A stretch of 64,000 nucleotides of DNA from DQWO01 sp964478545 (lineage in GTDB: Bacteria > Desulfobacterota > Anaeroferrophillalia > Anaeroferrophillales > Anaeroferrophillaceae), in NCBI GenBank assembly GCA_964478545.1, contig CAYZIS010000003.1:1-64000 (forward strand). Reading direction: 5' to 3'. Made by a program: the position numbers and the translations under genes. How positions within the stretch are numbered: the first letter of the stretch is position 1; each line of letters begins with the position of its first letter. Under the pieces are notes generated by a model. That model saw only the letters and a list, made by a program, of their open reading frames with translations, had not been told where the DNA came from and searched no databases. Below, piece by piece: positions 44,828 to 53,595 of this stretch.

Positions 44828-45029
44828 CTCGCGTTGACGGGGATATATGACAAGATGTTCGGGCTTGGCTCATAGCGGTTTTGGCCGCCGAACGAATCAC
44901 CCGGATGGTGATTCGCGGCGGACGCCTCGCCGGCCGGCCATGGACGGCCGGCGAGAATGAGTGAGAGCCATGCCGGAACATCCCTGAAAATTTTTTTCAG
45001 CTGTTTTTAGCGCAACTCAGAAAGTTGAG
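44815..45029. mobile_element. Family A interspersed repeat, copy A6 (full length)
   Basis: Both 13-bp ends are perfect (CTCAACTTTCTGA and TCAGAAAGTTGAG), 215 bp apart. The core is nearly the same as in A2, with hairpins CGAATCACC/GGTGATTCG and GCCGGCC/GGCCGGC and outer arms AGATGTTCGGGC and CGGAACATCC. I cannot see a matching target duplication outside the ends (GTCCGAG against TCAGCAG). Confidence 0.8.
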
Positions 45030-45059
45030 TCAGCAGCTTATTGGGAAGGAATAATAGCA

Positions 45060-45749
45060 ATGATTTGCATCACCTATCATGGTCACGCCTGTTTTTCTTT
45101 GGAAACCAACGGGTTGAACCTGCTTACTGATCCCTTTATCAGTGGAAATCCACTGGCCACAATCAAACCTGAATCTCTGAACCCCGACTATATCCTTTTA
45201 AGTCACGGACATCCTGATCATGTTGGTGATGTTATAGAGATAGCCAGACGTTGTGATGCTGTAGTTATAGCTCCTTTTGAACTGGTGCAATTCTGCCTGG
45301 GGCGGGGTGTGAAGAAAACTGTACCGATGAATATCGGCGGTAATTATAACGAAGCTTCCTTTTCTTTGAAAATGACCATTGCCCATCATAGCTCAGCATA
45401 TATTACTGATTCTGATATTATTTATACTGGCAGTCCTTGTGGTTACCTGATAACTATTCAGGGTAAAACTATTTATTTTGCCGGTGATACTGCCTTGTTC
45501 AATGATATGTCAATTATTGCCACAAATCCCATACATCTTGCCTTGCTTCCTATTGGCGACCGTTTCACCATGGGCGTGGAGGATGCCAGAAGGGCGGTGG
45601 AAATGCTGCAGCCTGACCTGGTTGTCCCCATGCATTACAATACCTGGGAGATCATTAATCAAGACCCGGAAAAATTTGTTGCTTCAATTGCCAACCTGGG
45701 TTGCCGCGGAGTGGTTTTGGGGATTGAAGAGCGCTTGATGCTTTCTTAA
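45060..45749 (+). CDS. UPF0173 metallo-beta-lactamase-fold hydrolase
   Basis: A 229-residue metal-dependent hydrolase. The N-terminal ITYHGHACFSLE, the metal-binding LLSHGHPDHVGD (HxHxDH), AHHSS, YFAGDTALF and VVPMHYNTW give all expected ligands of the UPF0173/YtkL group. The substrate is unknown; related proteins act on phosphodiesters or lactones. The length is exactly that of the family. The gene stands alone between a family A and a family B repeat. Confidence 0.87.
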   Translation: MICITYHGHACFSLETNGLNLLTDPFISGNPLATIKPESLNPDYILLSHGHPDHVGDVIEIARRCDAVVIAPFELVQFCLGRGVKKTVPMNIGGNYNEASFSLKMTIAHHSSAYITDSDIIYTGSPCGYLITIQGKTIYFAGDTALFNDMSIIATNPIHLALLPIGDRFTMGVEDARRAVEMLQPDLVVPMHYNTWEIINQDPEKFVASIANLGCRGVVLGIEERLMLS

Positions 45750-45750
45750 G

Positions 45751-45909
45751 ACCTAAGTTAAGCGATCAGCTGTTAGCTATCAGCGTTTAGCTTTAAAAAA
45801 TCAAGGCATTACGTTCATGAGCAATAAGACCTAAGGGATGACAGTTTGAAATAGTAAACATCCTGTAATCATAGAACTAATAGCTAACAGCTAACCGCTC
45901 AATTCAGGT
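45751..45909. mobile_element. Family B interspersed repeat, copy B2
   Basis: The reverse complement of B1. Ends: ACCTAAGTTAAGCGATCAGC and GCTAACCGCTCAATTCAGGT. They pair as inverted repeats of 16 bp if A/G transitions are allowed (ACCTRARTTRAGCGRT). Inside each end is TAGCTAACAGCT-type internal palindromic sequence. No ORF. Confidence 0.75.
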
Positions 45910-45920
45910 AAGAGAACAAT

Positions 45921-47261
45921 ATGTTGCTTGAAAATAACTATGACATTATCTGCCGGGATGGAAGCCTGGGAACCTTGCTGACTGCCTTTTTCCTGGCAAA
46001 AAGCGGAAAAAAGGTTTTATTGCTGCCACCCTCATCATCTCCTGGGCGGAAACCTCCCTATCTTTTACCGCTTATAGCTGGATTTCCCCGCCAGCTTTTA
46101 GCGCAGGCGGGTCTCCTGACTGAAGGAGTGCTATGCAGACAGTCAAACTGGTTTAGCTGGACAGACGGTCAACATGTTTTTAACTGTCCATCAGTTTTTT
46201 CCGACCGAATGCCGGTTTTATCGGCATTCATGGGTGATAATTTTTCCTGGTTTCAAAGCCATCTTGCCGATTATGAAAATATCTGGAATATCATTAATAC
46301 AATCATGAGCGATGGCTTGATGATTCCTGCGGTCGGGCTCAAAGACCACGGGAAGATATTAAAGATTTTGATAAAGCATCAGGAGCTTTTGCAAAATCGG
46401 AGGATGAAAGCTGAGGACTTTTACTCCGATACCTCGCTCCCCGAATGGCTGTCAAATTTTTTCGCTTCTATGGTTCCACAAATATCCTTGTTCAGATACC
46501 AAAGTTTGCCCTTGGTTAGTTTTGCCTATGGAATTTTGACGATGTTTCAGGATGCTGTATTGGTCAATCTTGAAAACTTGCAAAATTATTTAAAAAAATT
46601 CATCCTGGAAAACGGCGGTGAAACTTCTCCAGCTGATTATCAGGTAATTTTTGATGGAAAATGGTATATAGGGGTTGGGACTGAGGGAAAGGCTGAAATT
46701 CGCAGTCGGGCATTCATAACCAATTCTGATGAAAAAAGTCTGAGAAGTGAGATTCCGGCCATGCACCAGCGTCGTGATTTTTTTCGACAATTTACCTGCC
46801 AACAGGAAGGGATAGCGATAAACCAATTACATGGCCATATTGCCGGCATGAAGAAATTGCCGGAAACCTGCCGCTGGTTTTATGCTGCAAATAATGCTTT
46901 GCAATCTGTGATGTTACAGGAAAATATGGTGTTAGGTGGGTTTGACATTGATATCTATTACAGCTCTGATTTTTCAGAAGATGATCCGAGTTTATTTGTC
47001 AGTAAACTTTTAGCCAGATTGCCGGGAGCTGATTTTTTGACCGGTTTCCAGATTGATTTTCAACCGCGGACGGTGGAAAAAAAGTGGGGATATCAACCTA
47101 AACTTCCCCCGGTAATGGGAGGCGCATTCTTACCCGTTATCAGCACCTATAAAAAGTTTTATCATGTTGGTTGGGAAAATCTTCCCGGCTTCGGTTTTAG
47201 CGGGCTGGTATATGCAGCCAGGAAAACTGCTGACAGAATAATAGCTAATGAATATACATAA
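45921..47261 (+). CDS. FAD/NAD(P)-binding oxidoreductase, phytoene desaturase-like
   Basis: A 446-residue protein with an N-terminal Rossmann fold (YDIICRDGSLGTLLTAFFLA followed by GKKVLLL), the dinucleotide-binding pattern of FAD-dependent amine oxidase or carotenoid desaturase-type flavoproteins. The C-terminal GWENLPGFGFSGLVYAARKTA resembles the closing FAD-contact region in that superfamily. The middle lacks motifs I can assign. It may be a divergent phytoene dehydrogenase-related protein of unknown substrate. The gene sits just upstream of cvpA with a 27-nt gap. Confidence 0.6.
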   Translation: MLLENNYDIICRDGSLGTLLTAFFLAKSGKKVLLLPPSSSPGRKPPYLLPLIAGFPRQLLAQAGLLTEGVLCRQSNWFSWTDGQHVFNCPSVFSDRMPVLSAFMGDNFSWFQSHLADYENIWNIINTIMSDGLMIPAVGLKDHGKILKILIKHQELLQNRRMKAEDFYSDTSLPEWLSNFFASMVPQISLFRYQSLPLVSFAYGILTMFQDAVLVNLENLQNYLKKFILENGGETSPADYQVIFDGKWYIGVGTEGKAEIRSRAFITNSDEKSLRSEIPAMHQRRDFFRQFTCQQEGIAINQLHGHIAGMKKLPETCRWFYAANNALQSVMLQENMVLGGFDIDIYYSSDFSEDDPSLFVSKLLARLPGADFLTGFQIDFQPRTVEKKWGYQPKLPPVMGGAFLPVISTYKKFYHVGWENLPGFGFSGLVYAARKTADRIIANEYT

Positions 47262-47288
47262 ATAAAATATATTGTTAAAGGAAATACT

Positions 47289-47798
47289 ATGAATTCACTC
47301 GACACAGTTATTATTATCATTATGTTGTTCTGTCTTTTATATGGATTCTTCAAGGGATTCTTTTCCGAAATAATAGCCATCATCGGTTTAGTAATCAGCA
47401 TTGTTGTTGCCGGGCGATATTATCATCTTCTCGCCCCTCATCTTCTGGTCTTTCTGCGGATTGAGGCATTGGCCGGTTTTGCCTCATTTGTTCTCATTCT
47501 TTTTGCCGGCATGTTTGCCTTTGGCTTGTTGCGTTTGGTTATAAAAAAAACTACGGTAGAACTGGAACTTGGCTGGGTAGACCATTTGCTGGGGATATTG
47601 CTTGGCTTTATCAAAGGTCTTTTGATCTCATCGGTTATCGTCTTAATGATTCTTGCCATCTGGGGGAGTGAAGTTAAAGTGATCAGAAGCTCCAGACTGG
47701 TACCAACAATAACCAGGATTTCCCAGATTACCGCTAATTTGCTGCCGGATAAAATAAAAAATTCATCGCTGGGTAAAATCATGAAAGACAAGGATTGA
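47289..47798 (+). CDS. cvpA: CvpA family membrane protein
   Basis: A 169-residue inner-membrane protein with four predicted spans (about 5-20, 27-47, 60-82, 100-125). The first segment, LDTVIIIIMLFCLLYGFFKGF, and the G-x(3)-G-rich helices match CvpA, known for colicin V export and envelope homeostasis in E. coli. An AAAGGAAA ribosome site lies before ATG 47289. The basic C-terminal tail is cytoplasmic by the positive-inside rule. Confidence 0.8.
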   Translation: MNSLDTVIIIIMLFCLLYGFFKGFFSEIIAIIGLVISIVVAGRYYHLLAPHLLVFLRIEALAGFASFVLILFAGMFAFGLLRLVIKKTTVELELGWVDHLLGILLGFIKGLLISSVIVLMILAIWGSEVKVIRSSRLVPTITRISQITANLLPDKIKNSSLGKIMKDKD

Positions 47799-47839
47799 TG
47801 GCACAGTTGTCAGTTGATTACGAAAACATTTAAGGATCC

Positions 47840-49060
47840 ATGATGAAAGTAAAATATTTCTTGATACTTATTTTCATGTTCCACTGTGGAGTAAGTATTG
47901 TTTCCGCCGCTCAACCATCAGTCAGTGAAGTCTCAATGGTTGCCCGGGGAAGTGCTGTTGTGATTAAAAATCTGGCTACTGCAAGGCAACAAGCTATTGA
48001 CGATACTTTGAACAATGCTCTTGATCGTTATATCCATGAAAAAATGGTTTCCGGTCATGAATATGATGAACTGATTAATGGACAGATGCTTGACCACCAG
48101 GACCGCTATATTTTATCTTATGAAATTATTTCAGATCGACTTTTAGGTGACCTGTTACAGCTGGAATTAAGCGTCCATTTTAACAAATCATTATTGCAGG
48201 AAGACCTGACAGCCATCCTGAAACCGGAGAAAAGGGCTGTTCAGGATATTCGCCTTATTATTATCCAGGAAAATATCAATGATCAGTTGCTCTATGAACC
48301 TTTATTGACCCAACCAGTGTTGTTGCAGCCTGAAGAATTGGCAAAACAACTTAATGATGAAATGGCTGCGTACGGTTTCAATTTGACCCTGTATCAAAAT
48401 ATTGCCGGTAATCTCAAAGAATTACTGATTGCATCAATCCATCCAGATAATACTTCAGATAAAACTTCAACCGTTGACATGAATCAGTTCCAGGATTTGA
48501 TACCTGGAGACCTGACGATTTTCATAGGGGTGAAAAATTTTCACGAGGAAAGGATATATACAGTACATAAGCAGCTACTGACCATAGAAGATACGCTCGC
48601 CTTTATAGATTTGAAAAATAGAACATCCGTTATTCTTCCTGCGATAATCAGTAAATCTTTAACTGATGATTTACCTTCAGGGATCAATGTCCTGTCAGCT
48701 AAACTGGTTAAGAAGCTAAAAAACCGGATAATGGACTATATGTTGCGAAAGTATGCCGTTTTTCCCGAGCATGAAGAAGAAGTTGCAGTAACCATAAGAG
48801 GCTTTCATTGCCATCAGGACTATATTTATTTCAAGGAAGCTTTGGAAAACCTGCGTACCATAAAAGCAGTTGATTTAAGTGCTCTGTCAAATAGCAGAAT
48901 AGAATTAAAGGTTACAACCTATTCACAAATAGATCTGCTGCTGGACTGGATTAACCGCTTTACTCCTTCAGGACATAACTACCAGCTCCAGGCCGGCCTA
49001 TCCAATGGCACCGCAGGTACTATCCTGGTCAAGGTTGAATATGCTGAAGCGGCAAATTAA
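47840..49060 (+). CDS. Exported protein with FlgT-like N-terminal region
   Basis: A 406-residue protein with a clear signal peptide (MMKVKYFLILIFMFHCGVSIVSA, cleavage after Ala). After it, VSMVARGSAVVIKNLATARQQAIDDTLNNAL and YILSYEIISDRLLGDLLQLELSVHF resemble the N-terminal domain of flagellar assembly protein FlgT and related periplasmic proteins. No flagellar gene is nearby, so a flagellar role is not implied. The remaining sequence is mixed alpha/beta with no known motif. The 3' end overlaps tilS by 20 nt. Confidence 0.6.
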   Translation: MMKVKYFLILIFMFHCGVSIVSAAQPSVSEVSMVARGSAVVIKNLATARQQAIDDTLNNALDRYIHEKMVSGHEYDELINGQMLDHQDRYILSYEIISDRLLGDLLQLELSVHFNKSLLQEDLTAILKPEKRAVQDIRLIIIQENINDQLLYEPLLTQPVLLQPEELAKQLNDEMAAYGFNLTLYQNIAGNLKELLIASIHPDNTSDKTSTVDMNQFQDLIPGDLTIFIGVKNFHEERIYTVHKQLLTIEDTLAFIDLKNRTSVILPAIISKSLTDDLPSGINVLSAKLVKKLKNRIMDYMLRKYAVFPEHEEEVAVTIRGFHCHQDYIYFKEALENLRTIKAVDLSALSNSRIELKVTTYSQIDLLLDWINRFTPSGHNYQLQAGLSNGTAGTILVKVEYAEAAN

Positions 49061-50462
49061 TCATTTTTTAGCTCAAAAAATTTCCGATTTTCCTTTGGCT
49101 GAATTGCTGATTGCGGTATCCGGGGGCCTGGATTCCATGGTTCTGCTTCACTTGATTGGTATTCTGGCAAAAAAAGGGCCGCTAAAATTCAGGGTTGTAC
49201 ATTTTAATCATCACTTGCGAGGGAGTTACTCCGATGCCGATGAGCGCTTTGTCGCTCAGAATTGTCGCCAACAGGCTTTGGAACTGGTTGTCGGGCAGGG
49301 AAAGGACATCCTTGATCAGCGGCATCAACAGGGCCTATCTCTTGAAGATGCTGCCCGCCAAGCCCGTTATGCTTTTTTTGATCGTTGTTTAAAAAAACAG
49401 CCAGAAGCTTGGCTGTTAACCGCACATACAGCATCAGACCAGGCAGAAACGGTGATCATGAACCTGTTAAGGGGTAGTGGACTACGGGGTTTAAAGGGAA
49501 TCCCGGCTCAAAGGCAACGGATATTGCGACCATTACTGGCGGTTTCCAGGGAGGAGATCGAGGCATATGCCCGACAGCATAACGTTTTTTTTGTAGAAGA
49601 TAGCAGCAACGCCTCTCTTGAATTTACCCGCAATCGAATCCGGCACCAGGTTTTGCCGGTTTTGAAGCACGAGGCGGGCATGGACTTGGACAAGCGTTTA
49701 AGTATCATGGCTGTCGGTCTGGCCGCTGATCTGTCAGTAATTGATGCCCTGACTGAGGATTTTATCAGCAAGTGGGTTGACATTGATAAGGATGAAAATT
49801 TAGTTACCATTAATCGCCGGCAGTTGATGCGTCAACATCAAGGGTTACTGCCGCATATACTGGAACAATGTATCCACCGGGCAGGGAATCGCAAACAGCT
49901 GTCAAGGAGAACTCTTCTAACCCTGGTGAAGATGGCGGGAAATGAAACGGGAAAAACACTGACCTCTTTTCGCCTGGCGAATAACTTGATTTTTGAAGTT
50001 CATCGAGAGCATATTATTATCAGATATGCTGACACGGCAGTTGAACCCCCCGGGGAATTTTTCCGGGATATTCCCGGGACCGGCTGTTATTCCTTACCAG
50101 GTCATCGCGGTATTTTGAAGATTTACCGGCTTGTTCAAGCTGGCAGAAAGGGATATGTATATAGCTCTAGCAGCGATGATGAAACCATTGATGCGGATAC
50201 AATTTCTTTTCCTCTTGTTGTCCGTTCATGGAAACCAGGTGACATCTTTTTCCCCATCGGTATGCATGGCAGCCGGAAAAAAGTGAAAAATTTTTTTACC
50301 GATTGTAAAATACCTTTGGGGCAGAAACAGAATATACCGATTCTCTGTCATAATAACCAGATTATATGGATTGTCGGTCATCGGCTGGATGAACGTTTTG
50401 CCATCAAAACAACAACAAAAACCTTTTTAAAGATCAACTATCATGCCGAACAGCGCCATTGA
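49041..50462 (+). CDS. tilS: tRNA(Ile)-lysidine synthase
   Basis: A 473-residue enzyme that attaches lysine to C34 of the CAU-anticodon tRNA-Ile, switching it to read AUA. The PP-loop SGGLDSM (27-33), AHTASDQAETVIMNLLRGSG and LRGLKGIP are diagnostic. The C-terminal substrate-binding domain ends with VVRSWKPGDIFFPIGM and KVKNFFTDCKIP, as in full-length TilS. I choose ATG 49041 (MLKRQINHFLAQK); the longer open frame is an artefact of the overlap with the upstream gene. It overlaps the sirtuin gene by 20 nt. Confidence 0.92.
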   Translation: MLKRQINHFLAQKISDFPLAELLIAVSGGLDSMVLLHLIGILAKKGPLKFRVVHFNHHLRGSYSDADERFVAQNCRQQALELVVGQGKDILDQRHQQGLSLEDAARQARYAFFDRCLKKQPEAWLLTAHTASDQAETVIMNLLRGSGLRGLKGIPAQRQRILRPLLAVSREEIEAYARQHNVFFVEDSSNASLEFTRNRIRHQVLPVLKHEAGMDLDKRLSIMAVGLAADLSVIDALTEDFISKWVDIDKDENLVTINRRQLMRQHQGLLPHILEQCIHRAGNRKQLSRRTLLTLVKMAGNETGKTLTSFRLANNLIFEVHREHIIIRYADTAVEPPGEFFRDIPGTGCYSLPGHRGILKIYRLVQAGRKGYVYSSSSDDETIDADTISFPLVVRSWKPGDIFFPIGMHGSRKKVKNFFTDCKIPLGQKQNIPILCHNNQIIWIVGHRLDERFAIKTTTKTFLKINYHAEQRH

Positions 50463-51204
50463 TTCAATCAATCGGGCAATATCCCTGCTGCGGGAAGCCA
50501 AACGAGTAGTGGCGTTGACCGGTGCCGGAATTTCGGTGGACAGTGGTATCCCCGCGTTCAGGGGCAGCCAGGGACTCTGGGAACATTATGATCCCCAGGA
50601 ATATGCTCATATTGATGCTTTTATTGCCAATCCCAAGAAAGTATGGTGTATGTTGGCAGAAATGCTTGAGGTGGTGTTCCAGGCCAGACCAAATCCTGCA
50701 CATCAGGCACTGGCAGAACTGGAAGCCAATGGCTATCTACAGTCGATTATTACCCAAAATGTAGATGGCCTGCACCAGGTGGCCGGCAGTAAAAAGGTTA
50801 TTGAGTTTCATGGCAATACCAGAAGGCTTATTTGTCTCTCATGTGGCAACCAGCAAAAAATAAAATCACAGGGTGATTTTACCATACCGCCCCTCTGTCC
50901 CGATTGCCGGACTGTCATGAAACCGGATGTGGTATTCTTCGGGGAAGAAATTCCCAAAACGGCCCAGGATAGTGCCATTCTTGCTGCCACTCATGCCGAT
51001 GTCATGCTGGTTATTGGAACTTCGGCAGTTGTTTATCCGGTAGCTGATCTTCCTTGGGTTACCAAACAAAACGGTGGTAAAATTATTGAAATAAATCTTG
51101 AACCATCTCCGTTGTCGAAAAAAATATCAGACCTGGTTATTCTCGATTCAGCCAGTATTGTTATGCCGACACTGGCAGCCGGTTTACTTGAGGTAAATTC
51201 ATGA
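50443..51204 (+). CDS. NAD-dependent protein deacylase (sirtuin)
   Basis: A 253-residue Sir2-family enzyme. Motifs: TGAGISVDSGIPAFRG (26-41) for NAD, ITQNVDGLHQ, catalytic His123 in EFHGN, and a zinc site of two CxxC pairs (Cys131/134 and Cys152/155). VVFFGEEIP and GTSAVVYPVADLP complete the fold. The Tyr-x2-Arg pair that marks class III desuccinylases is not apparent in the expected helix, so ordinary deacetylase activity is more likely. It is translationally coupled to tilS and is followed by the MTA phosphorylase gene, which may form one operon with it. Confidence 0.9.
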   Translation: MPNSAIDSINRAISLLREAKRVVALTGAGISVDSGIPAFRGSQGLWEHYDPQEYAHIDAFIANPKKVWCMLAEMLEVVFQARPNPAHQALAELEANGYLQSIITQNVDGLHQVAGSKKVIEFHGNTRRLICLSCGNQQKIKSQGDFTIPPLCPDCRTVMKPDVVFFGEEIPKTAQDSAILAATHADVMLVIGTSAVVYPVADLPWVTKQNGGKIIEINLEPSPLSKKISDLVILDSASIVMPTLAAGLLEVNS

Positions 51205-51224
51205 ATTATGGTAAGGAATAACAA

Positions 51225-52073
51225 ATGAAAAAAATAGGAATTATCGGCGGCAGCGGTCTTTATGAAATTGATGGACTGAGTGACATTAAGGAGATAGATA
51301 TTGAAACACCATTCGGGCACCCATCAGCCTCACTGATTACCGGGCGGTTGGGGGAGGTGGAAATGGTCTTCCTGCCGCGACATGGCCGGGGACACACTAT
51401 TTTGCCGGCAGAGGTTAATTTTCGCGCCAACATCTATGCTCTGAAACAACTTGGCGTCCAGCGAATCTTGTCTGTTAGTGCCGTTGGCAGTATGAGAGAG
51501 AAAATCAAACCGGGGGATATGGTGATTGTCGATCAATTTATTGATCGGACCAGTGGCCGGCCGGCCACATTTTTCGGCGACGGAATTGTTGCCCATATCC
51601 CTTTTGCTGAACCAGTTTGTCCTGAACTGAGGCAATGTTTTCAGGCAAGCTGCCAGTCTCTGGATATCGATTATCATTCGCAGGGGACCTACCTGTGTAT
51701 TAATGGTCCGCAATTTTCCACCCGGGCGGAATCCAACCTTTATCGTCAATGGAATGTTGATGTCATCGGCATGACTAATATGCCTGAGGCACGATTAGCC
51801 CGTGAAGCCCAGATATGCTATGCAACCTTGGCCCTGGCAACCGATTACGACTGCTGGAAAGAAGGTAATGATGATGTCAGTGTCGAAGCGGTGCTGGAAA
51901 TTATCCGGCAAAATATCGAAAACGCCAAGAGGATTATCCGGGAAATGGCTTTAAAGATTTCGCCTCTAGCTAGTTGCTCCTGTGCCGTAGCATTGGAAAA
52001 TGCCATTCTGACCCAACCTGATCATATTACTGCTGCGTCTCGGGAGAAGTTGCGAGTTATTCTGTCGTCATAG
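51225..52073 (+). CDS. mtnP: S-methyl-5'-thioadenosine phosphorylase
   Basis: A 282-residue phosphorylase that splits methylthioadenosine to adenine and methylthioribose-1-phosphate in methionine salvage. IGIIGGSGLYEIDGL at the start, PFGHPSA, LPRHGRGH, SVSAVGS, DRTSGRPATFF, NGPQFSTRAES, and TNMPEARLAREAQICYATLA followed by TDYDCW match MTAP more than purine nucleoside phosphorylase PNP; the Asp of TDYDCW suits 6-aminopurines. The rest of the salvage pathway is not in the window. A terminator-like hairpin follows at 52155. Confidence 0.88.
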   Translation: MKKIGIIGGSGLYEIDGLSDIKEIDIETPFGHPSASLITGRLGEVEMVFLPRHGRGHTILPAEVNFRANIYALKQLGVQRILSVSAVGSMREKIKPGDMVIVDQFIDRTSGRPATFFGDGIVAHIPFAEPVCPELRQCFQASCQSLDIDYHSQGTYLCINGPQFSTRAESNLYRQWNVDVIGMTNMPEARLAREAQICYATLALATDYDCWKEGNDDVSVEAVLEIIRQNIENAKRIIREMALKISPLASCSCAVALENAILTQPDHITAASREKLRVILSS

Positions 52074-52154
52074 AACCCATCGGGTTAATTTCCTTTATGA
52101 TTTCAGTGTGTTGTGAGTTAGTGGTGTCCGGTTAGGTTCTTGCAGTTTTAACAG

Positions 52155-52175
52155 GCGCTGATCTCAGCGCTTTTT
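52155..52175 (+). terminator. Rho-independent terminator after mtnP
   Basis: GCGCTGA and TCAGCGC pair as a stem with a 2-nt loop and are directly followed by TTTTT. It lies 82 nt past the mtnP stop, the natural end of the tilS-sirtuin-mtnP run. Confidence 0.55.
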
Positions 52176-52189
52176 GACGCTCGATTGCC

Positions 52190-52285
52190 TGCATTTCCAA
52201 CGGCTCATGGCGCTAAAATTGCCAAAACCGCTATGATCAAAGCCCGAACATCCCAATTCCTGGCAATATAAGTTAGAAAGTTGAG
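52190..52285. repeat. Family A repeat, partial copy A7
   Basis: Only the right-hand part remains: a CCAAAACCGCTATGATC segment, AAGCCCGAACATCC and the end GTTAGAAAGTTGAG, a one-base variant of the family end. The TTG at 52281 lies inside this terminus, so it is an unlikely larC start. Confidence 0.65.
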
Positions 52286-52289
52286 ACAG

Positions 52290-53522
52290 ATGGAACGAAT
52301 ACTTTATATTGACTGCTTTTCCGGTATCAGTGGAGATATGCTGCTGGGAGCATTTCTCGATCTTGGCTTTCCCGAGAAACTATTGCATCAAACACTTAAG
52401 CCTTTCGGCCTGGGGCAAACATTCAAGCTGACCATCAATAAAACCAGCCGGCATGAAATTGCGGCTCTGCAGGTCAGTTTTCCGGAAGTTGCAGGCCGTT
52501 CACCGGAACTGCCTCACACTCATTTCGGGGAAATACGGCAGCTCATCGATTCAGCACCCCTGAAGCAAGAGATCAAAAAGCTTGGCCTGGATATTTTCCG
52601 ACAGCTGGCAATTGCTGAGAGTAAGGTCCATCAGGTTGATATTGATACAGTTCATTTTCACGAAGTAGGGGGGATTGACTCTATTGCTGATATCATGGGC
52701 ATAGCCACTGCCCTGCATTGGTGCGATGCCAGTCGGGTTATTGCTCCTGCCGTTCCTTTGGGGACTGGATTTATCCACTGTCAGCACGGGGAATTGCCGC
52801 TTCCGGTTCCGGCGGTCAGCGAGTTGCTGCGTGAAATCCCGGTCATTCATACTGGTATCCCGGCTGAACTGGTCACCCCAACAGGAGCAGCGGTATTGAG
52901 AACCATAGTTACTGAATTTCAACCTCAAGGCCATCGTTCTCCCTGGATTGTTGAAACAACAGGTTATGGTGCCGGTTCCCGCGATTTAACCCAACGGCCA
53001 AACCTACTGCGTTTGCAGATTGGTCATAACTTGACGGCTGAAAAAGATTTGCTTTCGTCTCAGTATTCCATGGACACTATCTGTCTGCTGGAGATAGCCA
53101 TTGATGACATGACGCCTGAGTATCTTGGTAGTCTCCAGGAAGATTTATTTACTTTTGGGGCGGTCGATGTCATTATTAATCAGGTAATGATGAAGAAAAA
53201 TCGTCCAGGTTATATTCTCCAAGTTATGGTGCCAGTGGAAAATGAGAGTAAAATCGTCGAGTACTTATTTATTCATAGTAGTACGTTGGGTATTAGAAGA
53301 AGTGAGGTCAGTCGTTACCAGCTTGAGAGAACGATAGAAAAAATTGATACCCCTTTAGGACCTGTACGAATGAAAATTGCCAGCAACCTCCAGAAAATTA
53401 TTTTGAATATCAAGCCTGAATATGAAGACATACTGACTTTAGCCAAAAAACATAACATGAGCCTTTCCCGGGTGGAACAAGAGGTTATGGCTCATTATCA
53501 ATTAGTGTTACGTCAAGGATGA
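52290..53522 (+). CDS. larC: Nickel-pincer cofactor biosynthesis protein LarC
   Basis: A 410-residue protein that inserts nickel into the pyridinium pincer cofactor of lactate racemase-type enzymes. LYIDCFSGISGDMLLGAFLD at the N-terminus, VHFHEVGGIDSIADIMG and the C-terminal EIAIDDMTPEYLG are family signatures. In Lactobacillus LarC is made by a ribosomal frameshift joining two ORFs; here both halves are in one frame, as in most bacteria. ATG 52290 is the sensible start. Neither LarA, LarB nor LarE is in the window. Confidence 0.87.
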   Translation: MERILYIDCFSGISGDMLLGAFLDLGFPEKLLHQTLKPFGLGQTFKLTINKTSRHEIAALQVSFPEVAGRSPELPHTHFGEIRQLIDSAPLKQEIKKLGLDIFRQLAIAESKVHQVDIDTVHFHEVGGIDSIADIMGIATALHWCDASRVIAPAVPLGTGFIHCQHGELPLPVPAVSELLREIPVIHTGIPAELVTPTGAAVLRTIVTEFQPQGHRSPWIVETTGYGAGSRDLTQRPNLLRLQIGHNLTAEKDLLSSQYSMDTICLLEIAIDDMTPEYLGSLQEDLFTFGAVDVIINQVMMKKNRPGYILQVMVPVENESKIVEYLFIHSSTLGIRRSEVSRYQLERTIEKIDTPLGPVRMKIASNLQKIILNIKPEYEDILTLAKKHNMSLSRVEQEVMAHYQLVLRQG

Positions 53523-53595
53523 AATGGCAAAAAATTGCAAGTGAGATACATTATTATTGAGTTGACGTGACACTTTTTTTCATCCATGGAAAATT

